Shown in pieces: positions 55,455 to 64,000 of a stretch of 64,000 nt of DNA. Within the stretch, counting starts at the first letter, position 1. Each line of letters opens with the position of its first letter. Source of the stretch: Siderastrea radians (taxonomy: Eukaryota > Cnidaria > Anthozoa > Scleractinia > Rhizangiidae); assembly GCA_964017195.1 (NCBI GenBank), contig OZ024895.1, positions 8,056,001 to 8,120,000 of the forward strand, in the 5' to 3' direction. The notes beneath the pieces were generated by a model. The model searched no databases. It worked only from the letters and a program-made list of their open reading frames with translations, and was not told the origin of the DNA. The position numbers and the translations under genes are program-made.

Positions 55455-55985
55455 GAGCGAGGACATGCGAATACACACGAACACGAACGAGGACATGGGA
55501 ATACGTACGAACAAGAATGAGGACATGCAAATACGCACAAACACGAACGAGGACATGCGAATACACACGAACACGAACGAGGACATGCGAACAGTCACAC
55601 GTACACGAACGAGGACATGCAAATACACACGAACACGAACGAGGACATGCAAATACGCACGAACACGAACGAGGACATGCAAATACGCACGAACATGAAC
55701 GAGGACATGCGAATACACACGAACACGAACGAGGACATGCGAACAGTCACACGTACACGAACGAGGACATGCAAATACACACGAACACGAACGAGGACAT
55801 GCGAACACGCACGAACACAAACGAGGACATGAGAATACGCACGAACACGAACGAGGACCTGCAAATGTGCACGAACACGAACGAGGACATGCGAATACGC
55901 ACGAACACGAACGAGGGCATGCAAACACGCACAAATGAGGACATGTGAACACGCACGAACACGAACGAGGACATGCAAACGCACA
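55455..55985. repeat. 30-bp minisatellite with higher-order structure
   Basis: About seventeen units with core CGAACACGAACGAGGACATG and a variable CGAATACACA-like remainder. A variant unit with AACAGTCACACGTACACG occurs near 55589 and again near 55739, 150 bases (five units) apart, so blocks of five units were duplicated. The 30-base period keeps frames open on both strands for over 150 codons. They are repeat artefacts. Confidence 0.9.
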
Positions 55986-55989
55986 AAAG

Positions 55990-58490
55990 TTGGCTGCCGA
56001 GTGGAAACGAGATGCGTGAGATGCGTGGCTAGGTTCCTACGTAGCTGCGACTTTTGCATGCATTCGTCTGTTGTGGCTTGACAATCGAGCAGAAGGAGGG
56101 CCTGCTGACAGTCTGTCTAAGGTGGTCATTCAGAGCTGGTTTTGGGCAGTTTCACTTACAGTCGGGTTCCTTATTTAACGTGTTGTTCATACGTGTGTAT
56201 ACATTCATTGAATTCATTCATTAACACTAGTGTTCACTTAGTGTATCCCTCTTTAAATTCTTTTAAAAAGTTTGAGTCATTTATTTAACAAACGTCAGAT
56301 TCTTAATAAATTTATAAATAAAACAACCTTAAGGCTGCGGGTGAGGAAAAACGTCATCAGTATTGATTTATTTAAAGCGTATGCACGAAGTGCGGCGAAT
56401 GGTAGCAACATTGCGCGAAATACTCATGAATGGGCTCTTTAGTAAAACTTCCAGTTTCTGAATCAATAATTGCACGTGCGTTAAATCGCGTGCCACAGAT
56501 GTCTTGTGACTTATAAGCATTTAAAAAGGTCGGCTTTTTTTACGTTCAAACGTTAACAGAAACCTGAGTTTTCAAACAAAACAAAAACTGAACTAACACT
56601 CCTTATAGCTAACATTGAGCTTCGAAAACGCTTATATTCTTCAATCCATATATTTGCGATCTCTAAATTGCAACGTATTGTTCTTTCTTGGACAGTGAAC
56701 AATAGCTGCTAGAATTTAATTTCAATAATTAGCATAATCTTACCTTAAACATTCGTGTTTATTCGGGAATCCTTCGGAAGCCCTAAAACCACCAATTTTG
56801 TGTCCAAGAATACAGCGGGGATATAGAATTTCCTGAGCTGACACAACAGGCAGATAAACTAGGTGTATTGTAGATTGTCACAACAGAAGGAGTTTTTTCA
56901 AACAAGCTTTTTAACTAAATATTGAAGGCCTGACATTTAATCAAAGACGATTTTACTCATTTAAAAGCTCACAACTTTCAATGGAACTCGAAATCCTATA
57001 TTTGGCTTCTGTTGTGACACAATAGAGGTTTTAACTAATCAATGAGTGGTAAAATCCAGAAGTGTTGTCTTCTCCACGAGGAGAAAACTTGGACACGGAG
57101 TCGCGTTTAACGAAATCTTAACTTTGGGAGCCCATAGCATCGCAAAGAAGTGCAATCTATCAAACCAAAAACACCCTTGTTACACTTTAACCGTTCTCCA
57201 AACTCTCTGATAAGTTTCAACGGAATCAGCTCCCAAACCTTCAAGATTTAAAGCTTTTTAAAGCAAGACCTCCACCAAAATTTTGCCTTATAAATTTATT
57301 CATGAGCAGCGTGTCACCCGCGACCTTAACGGACATTTCTGCTGTTAACCCAGTACGTTTTACGTTTTGCCCGAAGTTCAAGATCAACTTTGACAGCACT
57401 CCTAATTAATTTTCAAAGCTCTTGGTTTAATAATAAAAAGCGTTAACTTCAGAATCGTGTTATCAAGGTTAACAAGTGACAGAATAGTAGTTGTTAATAA
57501 GTAGCATTGTGAATACAATTGACCAGGCAGCCAGTGAATACTAAACACTTAAATTTCTTCCTTAACCATTCTTTTTTTTTTACAATTCAAGCTCTGCAAA
57601 CATTTAACCAATTGCTTAATTGTTAAAAATACCTCTGATTAACAGATACTGCGTTTAGTCTAAGGGGTCCAAGATGCAACAGAAAACTTCGGCTCAAGAT
57701 TGTTACTATTTCTCCCGTTTATTCTTTACTTGTTTCCTTTAAAACTTGAGAGCTCAACGTTCTCACGTGTGACGAATTATAAATATTCTAGGGCAAGGTG
57801 TTTGTGCACACAAATGACTTAAATATTATCTTATTAACAACACACTGGTCCTTCCACCTTGAGCAAAAAAGGGTTCGGTCCCTCTACTATTAAGAAAAGA
57901 CTTGAAAGGCAAAAATTAAAATGGTCAGGTTATAATGGATTGAAAACACGTCATTGTGTCAAAAGCGCTGGTAAATCCAGTCAGTCTAAGGTAAAATGTG
58001 TAATGTTGTACTGTCCTATCAATAGAATCGTTTGGAAAGAGATTTCAGACACTTCCTTGCAAGGAAGAAAAGCTACTACCTGTGATTTAGTTCAATTGGA
58101 AAAGTCCAGCAGCTTTGTAGCCTTACTTGCCCCCGTCCCCTCCCCACCAAAAATTGCTTATTTTCCTTAAATGAGTAAAATGGTACACAGGAGTTTATCT
58201 AGTGTCAGAGTAATCCTTTCAAAGACTTGCCTGTGTCTGACATTTTGACAGACAGCAAATCGTTGTGGAGCCAAGTGAAAACTTTCGTCATTTCACGAGG
58301 TTGAGGCTGTTTATTGACCTGGTTGTTTGTTCAGTTCTCAGTCTGTTTACTGGTACGCCATCTGTCTTTGTCTCTTGCAATCCAGGAAGCCATTGTCCAC
58401 AATGGCTTCAGTAGTGAAAGAAATCAGAAAAACATTAATTTTGTCCCTAAAAATGGCTTTATAACACGCCAATAACACATGTTGGTCGCG
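55990..58490. other. Intron, 2.5 kb without recognisable features
   Basis: AT-rich sequence with no clear repeat boundary, RNA gene or exon. A plus-strand frame at 57859-58170 has no motif and lacks a good start. Confidence 0.45.
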
Positions 58491-58494
58491 GTAA

Positions 58495-58765
58495 AGTGCC
58501 GCGAAGATTGTTTATACTGGATACAAAGAAGAAGTGAATTTCATGAACGCGTGGTGAAGGGTTGTCAAATATGTATTTATGCTAGATGCAAAGAAGAAGT
58601 GAATTGCATGTTGGGAATTGCATGAATGACTGATGACGTGCCGCCAAGAATGTATTTATGCTAGATGCAAGAAGAAGGTAAATTGCATGTTGGGAATTGT
58701 ATGAACGCATGGTGAAGCGTTGCTAAGAGTGTATTTATGCTGGAAGCAAAGAAGAAGTGAATGGC
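58495..58765 (+). repeat. Tandem repeat of about 65-79 bp, four copies
   Basis: The block TATTTATGCTAGATGCAAAG followed by AAGAAGTGAATTGCATG recurs with AAGAAGAAGTGAAT-like landmarks near 58523, 58588, 58667 and 58745. Copies differ by several substitutions and small indels. Confidence 0.75.
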
Positions 58766-59381
58766 ATGTTCTGAGTTGCAAAGGAAAAAAGAGGCAATGA
58801 TGATGAAGAAGAAGACCTCTCTTGTTATACAGCGCATGGCAAGTGCAGAAAGTTTGGCAGAAACGTTTGCATTAAAACCACACACCAGAAATGTCTTTTT
58901 GTGGATCAACAGATGTCGAGGTGGTCACTGTCGATGAAGAATTTGAAAGCGAACTATTACTTAAACGCTCTTTTAATGTACATAACACAAATTAAAATTA
59001 AACGTTAAACATAGCACCTTGCCTCTAAAAGTGCCGCGAATTGCCATGCAATAAAGAGTTAAAACAAGTAACTATGAAGATTTTGCTTAAACGTTTCTTG
59101 TTTTGTGCAAAAGGATTGTTGTTGTCAGATAAATTTAAATTAAAAAGGTTGCCTTTCCATGTCAAATTGATTAAAATAATGTATTAACAGTCTAACTGTT
59201 GTGTCATGAATAACCACCAGAATAAAAGAGTTAATAAACTCATACGCACTGTTCTGAGTGTTCTTTTTGGTTCTTTTCTTCTTTATAGCTGAAAGACGTT
59301 GTCTACTTCTTGCTTCAAATTACGTTGTTAACCAAACGTTCTTATTTGCGCGTTCACTTTTGAATCATTTCGTTGATAATT
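58766..59381. other. Intron, no features seen
   Basis: No exon or repeat could be supported in this stretch. Confidence 0.4.
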
Positions 59382-61278
59382 GTGTGGTTCCAGAAAATAT
59401 CCATACCCCCCCCACGGAAGGTCACTGGAAATTCCGAGGGGGAGGGGGGTTCAAAGGCAGAAATTTCCGAGGGGAGTGGGGGGTTCATAGGAAGCTCATT
59501 TTCCAGAGGATGAAGAAACACGAAAAAACTGAAAGCAACGCACGATTGATGCCAAGCACGAAGTAATACTTACGTAGGCTGTTTTGACCTTCAAAACTAC
59601 GCAAATATGTTGACCGAAATGCCAAATTTTGCGACTTTGATTTGTATAAAATTTCGGTAGACCTGATTTGCATATTCGCGTTTACGGAAAATTGCGTGTC
59701 TCCTTGGCCTTCGGTGAATATTGCACCGTTTTCGATTCTTTCAATGGGAATGTTTTTCGTTAAACACCAAAGTTGTTTAAACAAATACAAAAATATTTTT
59801 ATCGCGCAATCCAGCAAAGGGTTTTCACCCGCTTTTCACCGGATATCATCGAGATAGAATTGTTGCGTTACATAAACAGTGACGCTCATAATTTGAAAAG
59901 GTCAGATTTCACGCGTTATGCAAATTTGATGCGTTTTTGAACTGAAACTAAAAGTTCAGCCTATATTAGCTATTTCTTACAAATTCTTTTACAGTTGTCA
60001 TTATCTTTGAGTTTCCATTTGACCTTCATTTACTATTTCAATTTTAAACAAAGGATAAAGTGCGGGAAGACAGGTTCGATTTGTTATCCCTCTGTGCAAT
60101 TTATTTTTAGACTCACGGTATGCAAATTCACTTGTGCATAATCCCAGGAAAAAAGCTGCTATTTTACTCTAATTCTCTCTTGAACATCATAACCGTCGAT
60201 GTTTAGTGTAATTTACATTCAACAGTTTCGCTTTTCACGGCAGGTTTGAGTGTGGCAAACACAAAATCGATTCTCAAAGTTTGGCTTCGTTGTTAATGTT
60301 TACGTCGCATTCGGCACGCAAATTATTCGCCGCAACCCTCGGCACCAACGTTAATAGAACGTTAAAACACTCGGTTTAAACAAATTTTCGTGAAAAACAT
60401 AGAACATTTCAAACCGGATAGCAAACATGCAAATAGGACACCGCGGCAAAATGCACTGCGCACGCGCTGTATTTTTACTTCTTGTTAATGCTCCCCTATT
60501 AAAAACTAGTGGCAAGAATAACAAACTCGGGTTCCCGCCGCGAATTTTGAAAAACTTAAGCTCCAGACATCAAACTTAAGGTTAAAAAATCCAGAGCAGC
60601 TTCAATATAGTTTTATCTGTTTCTACACCTTTGCACCTCGTAGTTTCGGGCTTGCACCCACAGCGAAAAACATCATGAAAGTCGATAGTTTACGTTCGCA
60701 TGTCGCCATTGTAGTGGCAGTAGGGAGTTTAAGCAACCACCACGGCGACGGCAACGAGAACGTCGAAAAACAATAGGCTTTAATGAGCAAAACAATGACT
60801 CTGCACGTGGGTTACACATTCTGGTACATTTCTTTTCCGTCCTCTGCAAAACAACAACGTGAAATGACCAGTTTTAAGTTTTTTGGGGGGAGAACGGGAA
60901 CACACGAGGGTGATTTTTTCTTGTCTTACTGGACTTGAGCGCCATCCCTGCGAATTCAGTTCCCGGACAGTTCGAAAGCACACCGAATGAAAATGAACAA
61001 CATAAGCTCGAAACCGGAAATGGCCGAAGTGAGCGCATGCGCAGACGTTTTGCCGCGGTGTCTGCAAATAGTATAGAACAATAACAAAGCGTTATATGTT
61101 GAAAATGGATGTTATAATAGTAAATGTTACAACAAAAACCATGTTCGTGTAACGTGCAAATTCCTGGGGGGAGGGGGGGTCATCAAAGACCCTCTTGGAA
61201 CGGAAATTCCTAAGGGGTGGGGGGATGCAAACCAAAAACCTTCCGTGGGAGGGGTATGGATATTTTCTGGAACCACAC
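59382..61278. mobile_element. MITE-type element with GTGTGGTTCCAGAAAATATC ends
   Basis: 59382 onward reads GTGTGGTTCCAGAAAATATC then CATACCCC...CCACGGAAGG, and the same appears inverted ending at 61278. Each end is followed by GAAATTCC and G-rich runs over about 120 bases. It may be one 1.9-kb element or two facing MITEs; no target duplication was found. A separate element is nested at 60437-61062. Confidence 0.6.
60437..61062. mobile_element. 626-bp MITE with 9-bp target duplication
   Basis: It starts GACACCGCGGCAAAA and ends with the exact inverse complement, with GCGCAyGCGC next to both. TGCAAATAG flanks it at 60428-60436 and 61063-61071. A 9-bp duplication suggests the Mutator-like (MULE) group. 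The inside includes a GACGGCAACGAGAACG stretch and the conserved-looking CGAAAGCACACCGAATG block, which opens a 95-codon frame I do not take as a gene. Confidence 0.85.
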
Positions 61279-61445
61279 ATTTGACATTTCCGATAACAGC
61301 TTTTTCTGATTTTAAGACCATTTTATGTTCATCCTGGAAGGTTTCTGTAAAATCACTCGTTTACCTTACGATGAGGCGAATGAGCATACATACAGGGCAA
61401 GATATGTATCAAAAACAATTGCTGGTCTTCTTTAGGTGACGAGGA

Positions 61446-61560
61446 GGCAGCGTGGCCGAGTAGTACGGGCGTTGGACATGAAATCCAGAGCTTCCAGGTT
61501 CAATTCGCACTCTGACAGCCAGCTGGAGTTGTCTCATAACAATTCTAAGTCCATCTCCTT
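61446..61560 (+). mobile_element. tRNA-derived SINE fragment
   Basis: GGCAGCGTGGCCGAGTAGTA then GGGCGTTGG resembles a tRNA Leu/Ser 5' half with box A (TGGCCGAGT-G-GG). GGTTCAATTCGCAC resembles box B. The segment between them (ATGAAATCCAGAGC) looks like an anticodon arm but the fold is imperfect, and the sequence runs on as AGCCAGCTGGAGTTGTCTC without a tRNA end. This is a SINE head, not a working tRNA. Confidence 0.65.
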
Positions 61561-62088
61561 AGGCCCCTTTCAAGCAGATTCAACTTTTCCCTTCTAACTT
61601 AGCCTACTTTTTTTAAAGCAGCAAAGGAGCAGACAACGTCAAAATTGGTTTTCTTTGGAGGTTAGCGTTTTCACTCCCTGAGTCAAGGAAACCTTGCTAA
61701 CTATAGAGACCGTGAGTGAATTCCCAGTGTCACCATCCAAGGGAATGCTATTGAGCAGTGCTTTCCTGTGATACTGTTTATTAAACTGTACACAGACGAT
61801 CAAACGTTTGAATCAGAAGATGAAATCCTCAAGTCTGACTATTCAAGTGAAAGCTTTTAAACATACCTTTCCCGTGGTGCTGTTTAGAAAAGAAATCCTA
61901 AAGTGTGATCATTCAAATGGAAGTGCAGTTTTGTCTTCCTTTATTTAAAAATAAATTTGAAATTTTGCGTAAATTTTGATCTGGCGCCATCTTCAAGTGG
62001 AGTGAAAGGGTTAACTAAATTGTTCCTTAAGATAACCACCCTCTGTTGCGAGTGGTCATTGTTTCTGTGAACTTTGTTCCATCAACAG
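61561..62088. other. End of the last intron
   Basis: No feature beyond the acceptor side of the final exon. Two similar half-blocks (GAAATCCTCAAGTCTGA and GAAATCCTAAAGTGTGA, near 61822 and 61891) suggest a small duplication. Confidence 0.45.
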
Positions 62089-62430
62089 AAAGCCCAACCC
62101 GGGGAAGGGCATTATGCCGACCTTGGGGAATTCCATCAAAAGGAAGCGAGCCCTACTAAGCCGGTTACCAGGCCCGCTGCCTACCAAGAAACACCCTATG
62201 CAGAAATAACACAATTCTTAAAAAGTCCTGTGAAAACAGATGAAGCGGACTCGGAGTCTTCACAAGAGGAGGCAGCTGGAGCTAAGAGAGGAGATCGTTT
62301 GAACGACTTAAATGATGAGGAAGAGAATGACGTAAATAATGATTCAAATGTCGGCATTTTGTATCCCAATCTTGACCGTGCTGGAGATGGAAAAGAGCAG
62401 TACAGTGAAGAAGTTGTTGTTTCAATTTGA
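62089..62430 (+). CDS. Receptor gene, cytoplasmic tail part 2 and stop
   Basis: 342 nt, phase 0, acceptor CATCAACAG, ending at TGA (62428-62430). It has five Tyr: GHYADLGEF, PAAYQETPYAEITQF, VGILYPNLDR and KEQYSEEVV. ILYPNL (62356-62373) fits the ITIM consensus I/V/L/S-x-Y-x-x-L/I/V. YADL and YAEI are Y-x-x-Phi sites but too far apart for an ITAM. An acidic run follows the PVKTDEADSESSQEE segment. The C-terminus VVSI could be a class II PDZ ligand. Together these point to a signalling tail regulated by tyrosine phosphorylation. Confidence 0.85.
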   Translation, partial: KAQPGEGHYADLGEFHQKEASPTKPVTRPAAYQETPYAEITQFLKSPVKTDEADSESSQEEAAGAKRGDRLNDLNDEEENDVNNDSNVGILYPNLDRAGDGKEQYSEEVVVSI

Positions 62431-64000
62431 TTTTAGGGGAGAAAAATGGTAAGAAACTGGTTGCTACTCCTTTTCCAAGAACCTAATCCTGAATGTCCTC
62501 AAGCTGGTCCAGTTTTGCCCCATTGCATGTCTAATCCTCTCTGTAAAATTCAGAGGAATCCGAGAAAAAAAAGGTTTCTTTTATATAAGCAATCTTGGTA
62601 ACACGTTGGTGGTTACCTCGTGAGCTCCTTGTCTCCTCGAATTTGAAAACTTGAATTTCATTGGTTGCTGCATGCAGCGCTACGGTCCATTTTTAGACTA
62701 GTTGACCTGCTTTGGAGTCCATTATCTAAAGATTCGACGTGCTTGAAAAGCTTGGTTTCATAAATTAGATATTATTTGCTGACCGTCGTGCCAAATGATT
62801 GTTGTCGGGAAGTTTATTTGCTGTTAAATCGATCTACTCGTCGATGGAAATGCAATCTGTCTGTGACACTTAGTTCGCTATCTTGGGGAAGACAAGTCAT
62901 GCAATAATGTTGTCTGGCAAGTTTAATTTTCTTTGCGTTACATGATCGAGTTTTTATTGCTTCCGTTTTAGATGTCTGCGTTGTACTGGGACTAGTGTTT
63001 GAAAGTGAGGAGACTGGGTTCCATCGTCCTTCTTCCCTTTATCACCAAATAACTCACAGTTTAGACTGACCTTGGGGTTAACATTCACATGTAATGGCAA
63101 GCTTAATTAGGGTTAAATTCGAGCTAGGGTTACGGTGTGTTAAGGGTTAAATTTGAGCTAGGGGTTACGCATTGCTTAGGGTTAAATTTTTCCTAGGGTT
63201 ATGGTGTGCTTAGGGTTAAATTTGACCTAGGGTTACGGTGCACTTAGGGTTAAATTTCTCCTAGGGTTACGGTATGCTTAGGGTTAAATTTTACTTATGG
63301 TTAATGTGTGCTTAGGATTATTAAGTTTGCTTAGGGTTAAGGTTTACTTAAAGATACAGATGACTTAGGGTTCAAAGTTTCTTGGACAACTATAATAAAA
63401 TAATTTGTGACAGCGAGAGTACAAACAAGGAGTAAACATAAAGAAATTTCATGGTAATGATTGCTTATATTAGCAAAAAGCCTTACAATGCTTGCTTCAT
63501 TCAGGAAATACCGGTAGTTATAACAGTTAACAACAAAAAGTGTTTCAGAAAAAAAAAAAAAAAAAAAAAAGGAATCTATGATAGGAAAGAATGTAGATCT
63601 TAAAACAAGTTGATTCGCATTTAATATTGCTCGCTGAAATAAAGTCTAATGCATGAATTTCTTACATAATGGAATGTATAGCAGAAATTAAAACGTGTGA
63701 AAGCAAGGAAGATAAGGTAAAATCTTTCGCGCTACAACGCGCTGACATGTCACAATGTAAACAGAGTAGAGATATCTCAGAAGACAAGGAATCAACAAAT
63801 AATTGTTGTCATATAACGAAGCCCCATGAAACAAAACATTGTTCGATCACTTTTCAAATACAAACAGCTAAAATAGTAACGAATATGTTTCATAAGCAAA
63901 GTGAGATGAGTACAGTACGGCCTTTGTTTGGTTCGCACGCGACAAAACGAATCGAAATTCTCAAACCACAGCAAAGCATGAAAGAAATATGTGAAGGTTC
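62431..64000. other. 3' flank of the receptor gene
   Basis: It presumably starts with the 3' UTR. Candidate AATAAA signals lie at 63394-63399 and 63638-63643; neither can be confirmed. It holds the 34-bp repeat and an A24 run at about 63548-63571. No further gene is seen. Confidence 0.5.
63098..63345 (+). repeat. 34-bp repeat containing TTAGGG
   Basis: About seven units with core CTTAGGGTTAAATTTGACC then TAGGGTTACGGTGTG; unit starts lie 34 bases apart (for example AGGG at 63178 and 63212). Each unit includes TTAGGGTTA, overlapping the animal telomere hexamer, but the array is not a plain telomere repeat. Confidence 0.85.

Noticed and set aside
55431..56059. Open frames of 154-173 codons over the 30-bp array
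   Set aside because: Same reason: repeat period divisible by three, open on both strands, no unique protein sequence.
57859..58170. 103-codon plus-strand frame
   Set aside because: No good start codon context, no motif, and no fit as a receptor exon (no matching phase between the exons at 54480 and 62089, which already join in frame).
60780..61067. 95-codon minus-strand frame
   Set aside because: Almost entirely within the 626-bp MITE; part of its inverted repeat and non-coding conserved block.
61446..61520. Functional tRNA gene
   Set aside because: Only boxes A and B and a partial anticodon arm are recognisable; the acceptor stem does not close and the sequence continues like a SINE.

Overview
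This window is eukaryotic, most likely from an anthozoan cnidarian such as a stony coral. It is AT-rich, its coding exons are short with GT-AG introns, and it is packed with transposons of the sort common in cnidarian genomes. The label is inference; no sequence search could be run.

The backbone is one plus-strand gene spanning about 7.78-62.43 kb, with its 5' end upstream of the first recognisable exon. I traced 16 exons. Every junction is phase-compatible, and the spliced total is 2924 nt with no internal stop. The product is a single-pass membrane receptor: seven immunoglobulin (Ig) domains, one EGF-like domain, a SEA domain with a likely self-cleavage site, a short Cys-containing stalk, a transmembrane helix, and a long cytoplasmic tail with eight tyrosines. 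The tail holds one canonical ITIM-type motif and several YxxPhi motifs. The Ig exons alternate between two sequence types and arose by duplication of a two-exon unit. Two decayed Ig exons remain in the introns. I know no named family with this exact layout. A recognition or immune-type receptor is the natural hypothesis.

Most of the rest is mobile DNA, largely inside this gene's introns. Layout: 0-4.0 kb, a fold-back element with heptamer-array ends, cut by the window start; 4.9-5.9 kb, two MITEs; 6.1-7.6 kb, a complete fold-back element with a 9-bp target duplication; 7.8-21.2 kb, the first six Ig exons, with a TTAA-flanked element at 9.4-12.4 kb and inverted-repeat elements at 17.5-19.1 kb; 21.6-25.0 kb, a TTAA element carrying a 2A-like peptide fused to a fragment of an OTU protease domain; 25.1-30.4 kb, a second decayed TTAA-flanked element coding for a large protein with a cysteine-rich C-terminus; 31.4-41.0 kb, the seventh Ig exon, EGF and SEA exons, interrupted by a 3.2-kb TA-flanked Tc1/mariner-like element (36.5-39.7 kb) that also carries a second gene.

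From 41.2 to 51.2 kb lies a 10-kb EnSpm/CACTA-like transposon with matching ends, minisatellite arrays inside both ends, a broken minus-strand transposase, and a divergently transcribed five-exon accessory gene. From 52.2 to 62.4 kb come the stalk, membrane and tail exons, with minisatellites, a tRNA-derived SINE and nested MITEs between them. The last 1.5 kb is 3' flank with a 34-bp repeat containing telomere-like hexamers.
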